DNA of 63,592 bases from JAVBNU01 sp964617065 (GTDB lineage Bacteria; Cyanobacteriota; Vampirovibrionia; Gastranaerophilales; Gastranaerophilaceae). The stretch covers positions 1 to 63,592 of the forward strand of contig CAZTVM010000001.1 of assembly GCA_964617065.1 (NCBI GenBank). The letters run 5' to 3'. The position numbers and the translations under genes were made by a program. Under the pieces are notes generated by a model. It saw only the letters and a program-made list of their open reading frames with translations. It did not search any database and was not told where the DNA came from. Below, one piece after another: positions 1 to 8,514 of this stretch. Position 1 is the first letter of the stretch, and the number at the start of each line of letters is the position of its first letter.

Positions 1-2
1 AA

Positions 3-794
3 ACTCAAAATAAACTTACAAAATCTGTCGAAGAAACTGCAAAAAATAAACTTCAAGTTGAAAAATTAAAAGAAGATTACTTGAAAAAAATAGAAGAACT
101 AAAAAAAGAGAAAAAACGCAATATTCAAATTTATAAGAAAAAATATGAAACTGAAATCGAAAAAGCTCGAGATGAAATTAAAGATTTGATGAAAGCAATT
201 AGAGAAGAAAAGAGCGAAAAAGTTGCTCGTCGTACGTTTCAGCGCCTTAGCAATATTGAAGCGGACGCTCGAAATAATATAAAAAAAGACGAAAACGAAA
301 TTACTCAAGACTATAAACCTCTTAATTGGACAAAAATCAAAATCGGTGAAAAAGTTTTATTAAAAGAATTAAATCAACGAGTTGAAATTGTAACGTTACC
401 GGATAAAAATGGTAATTTACAAATAATGATGGGAATGATTAAATCAAAAGTTAATAAAAATGATTTGGCTTTTTATGACAAAAAACTGGTCTATACCACC
501 AACAAAAAAATGTCGTTGAAAAAGCATAATTTTGAAATAGAAAAATATTCACTGTCGCATACACTTGATTTGCGAGGGAAAAGAGCTGAAGAAGCACTAG
601 ACGCTGCTGAAATGTATCTAGATAAAGTTAGTTTAGCTAATTTGACACCGGTTTATCTCATTCACGGTCATGGAACAGGAGCATTGAAACAGGTGATTAG
701 AGATTATTTACAGACTTCACCTTACGTGAAAACTTTCGCACCTGCGTCAAATGCCGAAGGTGGCGATGGTGTCACTATTGTTGATTTAGCCTAA
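3..794 (+). CDS. mutS2: Endonuclease MutS2, C-terminal part (5' end outside window)
   Basis: The reading frame is open from the first base, so this is the 3' end of a gene that starts before the window; about 263 residues are visible. The first part is Lys/Glu-rich and helical, as in the coiled-coil region after the MutS ATPase. The last ~78 residues form an Smr domain, with LDLRG near its start and the IHGHGTGALK motif. That order is typical of MutS2, which is known to act in suppression of recombination or in rescue of collided ribosomes depending on species. The ATPase and clamp parts are not visible. A 14-base palindrome lies just after the stop (809-822) but has no T-run. Confidence 0.88.
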   Translation, partial: TQNKLTKSVEETAKNKLQVEKLKEDYLKKIEELKKEKKRNIQIYKKKYETEIEKARDEIKDLMKAIREEKSEKVARRTFQRLSNIEADARNNIKKDENEITQDYKPLNWTKIKIGEKVLLKELNQRVEIVTLPDKNGNLQIMMGMIKSKVNKNDLAFYDKKLVYTTNKKMSLKKHNFEIEKYSLSHTLDLRGKRAEEALDAAEMYLDKVSLANLTPVYLIHGHGTGALKQVIRDYLQTSPYVKTFAPASNAEGGDGVTIVDLA

Positions 795-977
795 TAAAAT
801 AGCGCAAAATCAAAATTTTGATGATTAATTATTAAGTAATGTAAATAAAAATATTTAAGTAAAACTGTTACGTAGCAAGGATTTTACTCACTACTAGTTT
901 TTATATGTAATTTGACTAGCAAAAAAAAAAATTCACCATTTTTGTCTGATTATACTTTATAAAGGAAAAATACGTTT

Positions 978-3900
978 ATGCGAGTAGGATTAACTAACAG
1001 TATTAATTTGAGTGCTAAAACCGGAAATTCAATTAATTGTAATAAAAAAAGCTGTGAGAGTACAAATTTCAAAGGAATAAAGAAATATAACAACGACAGA
1101 GGTATGGCTGAATATTTGTTTTATTTACCGAATATCCCTGAAGACAAGAATGTTGAATTAGAGCTTGTATCACTTAATAAAGACAAAAGCGGAGTTTGGG
1201 TAAGAAATGAAAAGATTAAGCCTTTATACTTACCGCTAAATAAAGATGGTGAGTGTACAGTAAATCCTAAGTCGCCAAAACATGCACCTGTAATGGTTTC
1301 AGGAACGTTTGGCTATCGTTTTAATATAAAGAATTCAGACGGCGAAAAAATAAATAGTTTTATGGACGCAGGTGTTTATACAAACTGCCTAGCTGTGCAA
1401 AAATATACAGAGAAGTATAACATAGTTCCTATAGACCGTCCTATAATAGCAAAAAATGGTGCAGGACAGCTAATTATGACTGATATTTATGAAAAAGCTG
1501 AATTCGAACAAAATAGAATTGAAGTAGATAGCAAATTCAGAGAAACATCAGAAAAAACAGTAAGGAACCATGCTAATTTATATGGGGGTAATTTAGCCGG
1601 AATAGCGGCACACGCAAAAACATTAAGTGAAATAGAGGGCGTAACAAGAATAGTAGGTATGCCGTTCACAAAAGATGATATATCTTCACACAAATATTGG
1701 ACACAAAATCCGTATCAAGTTTCAACAGAGTTTGGGACACTCAACGATTTTAAAAAAATGCAAGTTGAATTTTTCAAAAATGATATAAATTATTTATTTG
1801 ATGCGGCACTTGTTAATCAAGGACTTACAGGCGTTCAATTTTCGCACATACTTAATTGGGGAAAAAAATCGCCATTTTATAATTGGTTCAATGTATCAGC
1901 GCTAAATGACAAAAAATTAGGTTTGGGGATTTTACCTGACAAATTGGACAACATTGAAATGAAAATAGTAAATCATCCAAAAAGCAAGAATTACAAACGC
2001 AGTAAACCTACGTACTTGCAGGTATATGATAACAGATTGGTTACTGATAAACAAAAAAAAGATTTTGATAATTTGATTGTAAGTTATGATAAGAAAAATA
2101 CTGAAAGTACGTATGAAATTAGTTCTTTTTACGATACAGTGCCACCATATTATTTTGAAATCAGCCCGACGATGTTAACAGCCTTTTTAAATTCGCATAA
2201 CATGCCATCTGATAAGAATAAATTTACGAGTGCAGATGGGGGAAAATCATCTTCACAAAGTATACTCGTAGACTTAGCTAACCACATTAGCCCTAATTGG
2301 ATACTTACGTCACAAACGAAGCCAACGGGCATGTACCTATGGGATGGGAACATAGATATACCAAAGCTGAAATTTACGGTTACAGCAGCGGATAATGATA
2401 AAGCAATTAAGTCTGATATCAACACTGCTATGTATAACGTCCAAGATTTCGCTATCAACGCAGTTGGATATTGGGCAAAAGTAACTAAAGATGCACAATT
2501 GGAATACGCTGCAAAACAATTTAAAGATTTTACAAAAGAAGATGCAGCGAATATTGAAAATATAGTTAAAAAAGCGATTGACGATGGAAAATTGCCAAAA
2601 TCATTATATAACGTGAGCGCTGATGGGGAAAAAACTTTAAAAATATCAAAAGAGAAATTTAATAATGTAATTACAGGGAGATATAAAGATATTGCTATAA
2701 AGCCCAGAGAAGATATTAGTGTAGCAATTCCGAAATTGCTTATGGAGCAGAAATTTGAAACTTTCGAATGTAATAACAATTTAGCTGCTGTATTGTCAAG
2801 CCCATATATAAGCAAAAAAGCCAATAATGAAGATGAATTATTGGGAAAAAATTCATCCAGATACGAAGTATCAGAGTCTATATACCCAACGGTACCACAG
2901 GAGTATAAGGCAACATACAACGAAACTAATGCAATATTTAAAAATCAATTCACGAACTTTGCCAGTCGTGTACTGACTGATGTATTTGATGATGATGATG
3001 TCTTGTATGATACAAAGTCAGGTAAGTTAACTATTTACGGTCAATATGTATTACCGCTAATTATGCCGGAAATATTCAAATACGGACTAACCAAGGCCTT
3101 ATATAAACAAGATGTAATCGTCAAATCTGATGAAGATGGCGCCATAGAATTTTACGAAAGCGTTTGGGATAACGGAGCCGCAATTGAGCGCAAAGTCAAT
3201 CCAAAAGACATAACACTTTTATCCGCAGAAGACAAGAAAGACAAAGCTTTTAATCATCCTAGAGAAGAAGCTCAGCATGTAATTAAAAAACTAGAAAATC
3301 ATTTGATATATAACTCGACAGAAGATAATGACGTGGCTTTTGTAGAAGCGTTGAAAAAGAGACTGGACGGACTTAACGCAGTATCGTTTATGATGGCGGA
3401 TATGCTAATTGATGAGTCAAATTCAGGACTAGGTATGAGAGTAGATGCTTCTAAGGATATAGCAGATTATGATGCAGTGCGAAGCAAATTCTTAAACGCA
3501 GACTCAGCATGGAACAGTACCGTTAGATTTTGGTCAAAAGTAAATGACAAACTCACCTCTATAAATCCGCATGCTGTGACTTATGCAGAAATAACTGACT
3601 TAGAACAGTTTAATCCTTATTTCGAACACAAAACGAGTTCTCAAGCTGTTACAAACTTCATTTTAGATACAAATGTTACATCAGAAGCAGATTATACATT
3701 CTTTTTCTCAGGCGTTGGCAATCTTCTGGGAGGTGCTGCCGAAGAAGGTAGTGGCGGAAATTACTACGACATTGGGCAATTGAATAATTTATACGGCAAA
3801 CTCGTCGAAGGCTGGGAAGGAAATCCCGGAAAAATCTTCAATATGCCGGTTGAAGGTGTCACAAATTCATATACGTTCGTAGGCAACCATGATAAGCCTA

Positions 3901-5090
3901 GATTATTCCACACTTTATCATTAAACATGGAACTATTTTTTAGTGATTTTAATAATGAGGAACATAAACAAAAGGCTTCTAATGCTTTAAAAATAGACCA
4001 AAATAAAATTGACTATAGAAATGTTTCATCAAAAGCGATAGCCGTTGCAGACAGATATTTGAATGTATTTGACACATCGTTGAACACTGCTGAAAGTCTG
4101 AATCGCTTAACATCTGATGAAAAAGTTAAGTTTAATAATTCAATTAAAGAAGCCGTAGCCTTCTTTGCTTCTGGTCAAGTCAATCCAAAAAACAAGGAAA
4201 ATATTTTAGGCCAAATGTTATCCGAATCATCAGAGGTAGTGGACTCAAAAATGAAAGCGATAGCTTTTGGCGTAAGACCTTTCAATAAAACACTTGAACA
4301 AGTTATAAACTATGCAAAAAATAATCTCAATGATAAAACTATTACAGAAAAAATTGATACAGAAAAATTCAGAGATGAAATGTTAGGAAAACTGCTTACA
4401 CCTAGTTTGGATAAGTACAAAAGTATGTACAAAATTCTCGTAGCTTTACCTGGAGCGCCAACAGATTTCTGTGGGGACAGACTTGGAGTTAGCGGGTTTG
4501 AATCTCACTGTAAAAATTTGTACCAACAAAATCGTTCTCACATTCCTTTTGAAAAATTAAAAGGCTCTACTGAAAACATCTATAAGGACATTTATAATAA
4601 TACTAATGCTATTTCGAGATTACGCAAAGCACCTGAACTATCTGCTTTGAACGATGGCATGCCGGTAGTTTTACCAAAAATAGAAACTGAGAAAAAAGAT
4701 TTTGTTTTACCGATTTTACGCTATAACGATAAAGGCTCGACCGTAATTACGTTAATGACAAATGATGGAATGACTACTAACGGCAATGTCGATAAGTTTG
4801 TCCAATCACCGCTTGAGCGTAGGGGTGTAGAAATAGATAGTTTGCTTATCACGCCTAAAAAAGCAGATGCAGATTCACCTAAAGTAGGTTTAGCTACTGG
4901 TTTACCTAACGGAATGAAATTCAAAAAATATGACGACGGTAAGCCGACTGACGGTATTTCTGTAGTAGAGAACAAAAATGGGGTGTCTGAGTTGAAATAT
5001 TATAAAGATGAAAATTGCTCGTACCCGAACTTACCTATAAAAATTGCACCAGAAGACAACAACGTACTTATTTTGTACGCAATTAAATAA
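978..5090 (+). CDS. Very large GH13 (alpha-amylase superfamily) protein
   Basis: A 1370-residue protein with the signatures of a GH13 catalytic domain deep inside. Region II is GMRVDASKDI (nucleophile candidate Asp823), region III is TYAEITD (acid/base candidate Glu871) and region IV is FVGNHDKPR (Asp972). Region I near residue 275 (FDAALVNQG) is degenerate, and SPFYNWF after it resembles the NPYRDYY segment of alpha-glucosidase/trehalose-synthase-like members. The protein is two to three times longer than most GH13 enzymes, and the extra regions match nothing I recognise. There is no signal peptide; instead a short motif NFKG lies at residues 30-33, shared with other proteins here. Expected role: alpha-glucan hydrolysis or transfer. 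The exact specificity is not readable. Confidence 0.72.
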   Translation: MRVGLTNSINLSAKTGNSINCNKKSCESTNFKGIKKYNNDRGMAEYLFYLPNIPEDKNVELELVSLNKDKSGVWVRNEKIKPLYLPLNKDGECTVNPKSPKHAPVMVSGTFGYRFNIKNSDGEKINSFMDAGVYTNCLAVQKYTEKYNIVPIDRPIIAKNGAGQLIMTDIYEKAEFEQNRIEVDSKFRETSEKTVRNHANLYGGNLAGIAAHAKTLSEIEGVTRIVGMPFTKDDISSHKYWTQNPYQVSTEFGTLNDFKKMQVEFFKNDINYLFDAALVNQGLTGVQFSHILNWGKKSPFYNWFNVSALNDKKLGLGILPDKLDNIEMKIVNHPKSKNYKRSKPTYLQVYDNRLVTDKQKKDFDNLIVSYDKKNTESTYEISSFYDTVPPYYFEISPTMLTAFLNSHNMPSDKNKFTSADGGKSSSQSILVDLANHISPNWILTSQTKPTGMYLWDGNIDIPKLKFTVTAADNDKAIKSDINTAMYNVQDFAINAVGYWAKVTKDAQLEYAAKQFKDFTKEDAANIENIVKKAIDDGKLPKSLYNVSADGEKTLKISKEKFNNVITGRYKDIAIKPREDISVAIPKLLMEQKFETFECNNNLAAVLSSPYISKKANNEDELLGKNSSRYEVSESIYPTVPQEYKATYNETNAIFKNQFTNFASRVLTDVFDDDDVLYDTKSGKLTIYGQYVLPLIMPEIFKYGLTKALYKQDVIVKSDEDGAIEFYESVWDNGAAIERKVNPKDITLLSAEDKKDKAFNHPREEAQHVIKKLENHLIYNSTEDNDVAFVEALKKRLDGLNAVSFMMADMLIDESNSGLGMRVDASKDIADYDAVRSKFLNADSAWNSTVRFWSKVNDKLTSINPHAVTYAEITDLEQFNPYFEHKTSSQAVTNFILDTNVTSEADYTFFFSGVGNLLGGAAEEGSGGNYYDIGQLNNLYGKLVEGWEGNPGKIFNMPVEGVTNSYTFVGNHDKPRLFHTLSLNMELFFSDFNNEEHKQKASNALKIDQNKIDYRNVSSKAIAVADRYLNVFDTSLNTAESLNRLTSDEKVKFNNSIKEAVAFFASGQVNPKNKENILGQMLSESSEVVDSKMKAIAFGVRPFNKTLEQVINYAKNNLNDKTITEKIDTEKFRDEMLGKLLTPSLDKYKSMYKILVALPGAPTDFCGDRLGVSGFESHCKNLYQQNRSHIPFEKLKGSTENIYKDIYNNTNAISRLRKAPELSALNDGMPVVLPKIETEKKDFVLPILRYNDKGSTVITLMTNDGMTTNGNVDKFVQSPLERRGVEIDSLLITPKKADADSPKVGLATGLPNGMKFKKYDDGKPTDGISVVENKNGVSELKYYKDENCSYPNLPIKIAPEDNNVLILYAIK

Positions 5091-5094
5091 TGCT

Positions 5095-5130
5095 AAAAAG
5101 TCATGTCAAAACTGCCATGACTTTTTATTA
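5095..5130. terminator. Bidirectional intrinsic terminator
   Basis: An 11-bp perfect stem (5095-5105 with 5116-5126) around a 10-nt loop, flanked by A-rich and T-rich arms. It lies between the convergent GH13 gene and the HEAT-like gene, so it can serve both strands. Confidence 0.8.
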
Positions 5131-5145
5131 TATAATATGACTATT

Positions 5146-5508
5146 CTAGCAAGAATAAGTCATTAATGCTCTGACCGAGCGAGCTGTATCACGGACTTCT
5201 TTTTCAGAGTGAAGTTCGATTGTGTCTTCCAAAATTTTTATTGCTTCTTCTTTATTTTTCAAATTTAAAAGTTCATTTATAGAAGTCATTGCAACTTTTG
5301 CGCTCAAATCGTTAATACCCTTACCTTTATTGACAATAGTTACTTTCAGTGCTTCATGTGTATTTCTTCTGATAAGCGCTTGTGCAGTCAACTCTCTGAT
5401 TTCGTCACTTGACGAATTTGTACCTAATTCTTCTAAAACTCTGATAGCTCCGTTATCTTCATGTTTACCGAGCGCTTCAATAATGTGAGTAGCTTTTTTT
5501 GAAGTCAT
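5146..5508 (-). CDS. Small HEAT-repeat-like protein
   Basis: A 120-residue all-helical protein with repeated helix pairs of HEAT/ARM type (for example HIIEALGKHEDNGAIRVLEE and TAQALIRRNTHEALKV). Such repeats usually make protein-binding surfaces; no catalytic motif is seen. The start is supported by GGAG about 10 nt upstream. It lies 21 nt downstream of the 159-residue gene and is probably co-transcribed with it. The larger HEAT protein at 53457-54407 has similar repeats. Function unknown. Confidence 0.6.
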   Translation of the reverse strand: MTSKKATHIIEALGKHEDNGAIRVLEELGTNSSSDEIRELTAQALIRRNTHEALKVTIVNKGKGINDLSAKVAMTSINELLNLKNKEEAIKILEDTIELHSEKEVRDTARSVRALMTYSC

Positions 5509-5529
5509 TTTAATTTATCTCCTTAAATA

Positions 5530-6009
5530 TTATTGTACGTTTAATTCTTCTCGTAACATCGCTTCTAAATCATTTACCGGACGCTTCGTAAGATTTTTCA
5601 CACTGTACTCGTTTCCTACTTTAAATCTGTCATAAATAGAACTAAAAGTGTTTTTCAATTCGCTGCCGACGTTAATATTGTTAGCTTTATTCCAAAAATC
5701 TGATACATTTTCTCTGATTTTGCGACCGAAATTAACGACACTGTCTACTCTTGATTTCAAAGCGTTGTTGAAAGAATTAACGCCACTAACCATCGAACTT
5801 TTGAAAATTTTTCCTCTATTTGCAAGTTTTTCTCTAAAATTTGCGAGAGGACTGGATTTTGTAGTTTCAAAAACATCTGCCTGAATTACGTTACCTTTAA
5901 AATTTATACCGAATGGATTGGTCGAAGCAGTGTTTTGAGCTGTTTTTTCCGCACTTTTGTTAGTTCTAAAGATGCCTAAACCGTTTTTATTAATGCTTAT
6001 CTTTTCCAT
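5530..6009 (-). CDS. Hypothetical protein with N-terminal F-K-G motif
   Basis: A 159-residue basic protein that I do not recognise. The first ~40 residues are low in order and contain INFKG (residues 35-39). The rest is predicted helical and rich in Lys, Asn and Phe, with several amphipathic stretches (SVVNFGRKIRENVSDFWNKA). There is no signal peptide or membrane helix. It is the first gene of a probable two-gene unit with the HEAT-like gene. The F-K-G motif groups it with other proteins of this window. Confidence 0.5.
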   Translation of the reverse strand: MEKISINKNGLGIFRTNKSAEKTAQNTASTNPFGINFKGNVIQADVFETTKSSPLANFREKLANRGKIFKSSMVSGVNSFNNALKSRVDSVVNFGRKIRENVSDFWNKANNINVGSELKNTFSSIYDRFKVGNEYSVKNLTKRPVNDLEAMLREELNVQ

Positions 6010-6164
6010 ATTTAACCTTTCTAACGACTAGTCTACATTAAGAAATTAACACATATCTTTTATATCAATATCATCCTTTTACTGTAATTATAATTGTTTT
6101 TTCTAATACTAAAGTTTGAATTTTAATTTTTTGCTATAATAATTGACGTATCGGAGGTCTTTAT

Positions 6165-8411
6165 ATGTTAACAAAATTTAAAAAAAATGAACACAACTGC
6201 AGATTAGGCGTAACAAAGCAAGAAAATGGGGATTTTTATTTTTCAGTGTGGGCACCCAAAGCGCAAGAGCTTACGCTTGAAATTCGCAGCCCAAAATACT
6301 CTGTATGCAATGTTAATGCGGATTTAGCAGACGATTGGGCGAAAGTATGGCATATAAACTCGATTACAGATGATGAGAAATCTTTTTACGTAAAAATGAA
6401 ATCTGACAAGAAAGGTTTATTTTCTGCGATTGTGAGCAAAAAACACGCTAAAAACGGAGACTTATATCGTTATATTTTGACGAAAAACAATTCTGCTGAA
6501 AAAAAATTTTTGAAAGACCCAAGAACAACTTGTCAGCCACATATTTTTAGTTGGTCACAAATCTATGACCAATCTAAGTTTAAATGGTCAAAAAATGAAA
6601 AAGAATGGTTAGAAAACAAAAATCCTGCACGTTTGAATGTAAAAAATCCCAAAATGCTTCAATTGAACGAATTTAGCTACTTAGAAGTACATATTCCGAC
6701 AGCGACTGTAAATGGTGATTTATTGTCATTTCAAAACGAAATTGATAAAATTGCTCAACAAGGTTTTTCCGGCATTTTATTAATGCCAGCAGAAGGAACG
6801 TATGATGTAAATTGGGGCTATGACGGCGTAGATAAGTATGCTATTACAAGAGCTTGGGGAAAAACATTATTGAAAAATGTCACAGATATTGACAAGGTCA
6901 ACGATTCACTAAAAGCGCTTGTTGATTGTTGCCATCAGAAAAACCTAAACGTAGGTATAGACTGGGTTCCTAGCCATATAACCGAAGAATATGGAAATAT
7001 CCTCAATGAATTTGCGCCTTACGAAAATGTTAATACAACAGAAAACCAAATAGCTAAACAGTGGGGTGGTTTTACATTTAATTTGGAAGGCAAAAAAGAC
7101 AAGCATAATAAAACTATTTTGCCGATAAGCGATGACATAAAACAGGTTCGACGATATATAACAGAAATACCGATTAGTTTGATAGAAAATTATCATTTTG
7201 ATTTTATTAGAGGAGATCAATCCCCTAATATGTATTCAAATATAACGATGAAATTGGTCAAAGCAGAGATTGACTATCATTTTCCAAATATACCTGTTAT
7301 ATGGGAAGACCATCGTTCTCAAGAACATTTGACAGACCCGCTTTGCGTTGAAATAGATAATTCTTGCGAAAAAAATCATATACGTTGCATCGAAAAAATA
7401 ATGAATAATGACACCACTATTTGTGATATAGGCGGTGATGAAATGTGGGACTTTGATTTCAGCCATGCACTAGAAGCGAATATTTTAGGCAAAGAAGTTT
7501 GGCCTGCGCAACCGACAGTCGAATGTCTTGCATGGGCATTTAAAGCTGATTTTAAAGGGACGAAATTCTTGCTTAGCCACGATGAAATTGGAAATCACTG
7601 CGGTTCGAGGATTTTAGTTAAGTACTTAATTACACGATTGAACTTGTTACAAAATATCGAAAATACTTGTAAAAAAGAGTTTTTAGCTGCTGAATTAGCA
7701 CAAAAATTGCTGCAACTTTCGCTGTATGAAAAAACATTTAGCTTACGCAATCAAGATAATTTGAATAGCATTTTGAATTATTACTGTGCAAAAACGAACT
7801 CTGTGACTGTTTCTCTGTTGCAACGTGTTGTCGCAGAAGCTTTGGCTCTCGACAAACTGGGGCACGGTTGCGTTTATATTGCGAATGGTTCAAAAATGAT
7901 ATTTCAAGGTGAAAATTACGGTGAAATAAAGCCGTTTCTGTTCCACCGTATTCAGCCTCAAGATGAAACGAGCATATCTATCGTAAAGGGTTATGATATA
8001 GGAGAAACAGCATTTGTTCGCTCGAAATTAAATATAAACAGAAATTTTAATAAAGGCATTTATGAATATTTTAAAGAATTAAATAAAATGTTAAAAAGCG
8101 GAAAACTAATGTCTAATTCTGCGCTTTGCGTAAATTATTACAACAATGCCGACAAAACTCTTGTTTTATCTCGTTCTGATAAAAATAATAAAAACAAAAT
8201 TTTTGCGTTTATTAATTTTTCACTTGATCACAAATTTATTGAATTTGAGGATAATTGTGAGGAAAAATGCAATTTTACAGAAATATTTAATAGCAACAAC
8301 GTGCTTTATGGTGGTCACTCAAACACTTACGACAATTTCATTATCGAAAATAATATTGTTAAAAAGCAACTTGAACCAATCAGTTTAACTTTGTTTGCGA
8401 ATAATCGTTAA
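6165..8411 (+). CDS. GH13 enzyme with N-terminal CBM48-like domain (TreZ/branching-enzyme-like)
   Basis: 748 residues. The start has a strong GGAGG Shine-Dalgarno, with a TATAAT-like box at 6135-6140. The N-terminus (residues ~10-50, FYFSVWAPKAQELTLE) is a CBM48/isoamylase-N-like beta domain found before branching enzymes, TreZ and isoamylases. The catalytic triad is readable: Asp351 in FIRGDQS, Glu381 in VIWEDH and Asp473 in LLSHDEIGN. The spacing (30 and 92 residues) and the GN after the last Asp are more like maltooligosyltrehalose trehalohydrolase than a classical GlgB. Region I (VGIDWVPSH) differs from the usual DVVYNH. No treY or treS is seen in the window, so the activity stays open: branching, debranching or trehalose release from alpha-glucans. 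Confidence 0.75.
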   Translation: MLTKFKKNEHNCRLGVTKQENGDFYFSVWAPKAQELTLEIRSPKYSVCNVNADLADDWAKVWHINSITDDEKSFYVKMKSDKKGLFSAIVSKKHAKNGDLYRYILTKNNSAEKKFLKDPRTTCQPHIFSWSQIYDQSKFKWSKNEKEWLENKNPARLNVKNPKMLQLNEFSYLEVHIPTATVNGDLLSFQNEIDKIAQQGFSGILLMPAEGTYDVNWGYDGVDKYAITRAWGKTLLKNVTDIDKVNDSLKALVDCCHQKNLNVGIDWVPSHITEEYGNILNEFAPYENVNTTENQIAKQWGGFTFNLEGKKDKHNKTILPISDDIKQVRRYITEIPISLIENYHFDFIRGDQSPNMYSNITMKLVKAEIDYHFPNIPVIWEDHRSQEHLTDPLCVEIDNSCEKNHIRCIEKIMNNDTTICDIGGDEMWDFDFSHALEANILGKEVWPAQPTVECLAWAFKADFKGTKFLLSHDEIGNHCGSRILVKYLITRLNLLQNIENTCKKEFLAAELAQKLLQLSLYEKTFSLRNQDNLNSILNYYCAKTNSVTVSLLQRVVAEALALDKLGHGCVYIANGSKMIFQGENYGEIKPFLFHRIQPQDETSISIVKGYDIGETAFVRSKLNINRNFNKGIYEYFKELNKMLKSGKLMSNSALCVNYYNNADKTLVLSRSDKNNKNKIFAFINFSLDHKFIEFEDNCEEKCNFTEIFNSNNVLYGGHSNTYDNFIIENNIVKKQLEPISLTLFANNR

Positions 8412-8514
8412 TTTAAGACTTAGAAACTTTATTGTATTTTATTCTTGATTAGAATTCTTATTTGTAACAAAATTAAAGAATAGACGAAACATTATCAAGT
8501 ATAAATGAGGCAGT

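Noticed and set aside
809..822. Palindrome ATCAAAATTTTGAT after mutS2 as a terminator
   Set aside because: It has no T-run after it and consists almost wholly of A/T, so it is expected by chance in this sequence.
2150..2920. 256-residue minus-strand frame inside the GH13 gene
   Set aside because: It lies wholly inside a clear coding gene in a mirror frame and has no recognisable domain.
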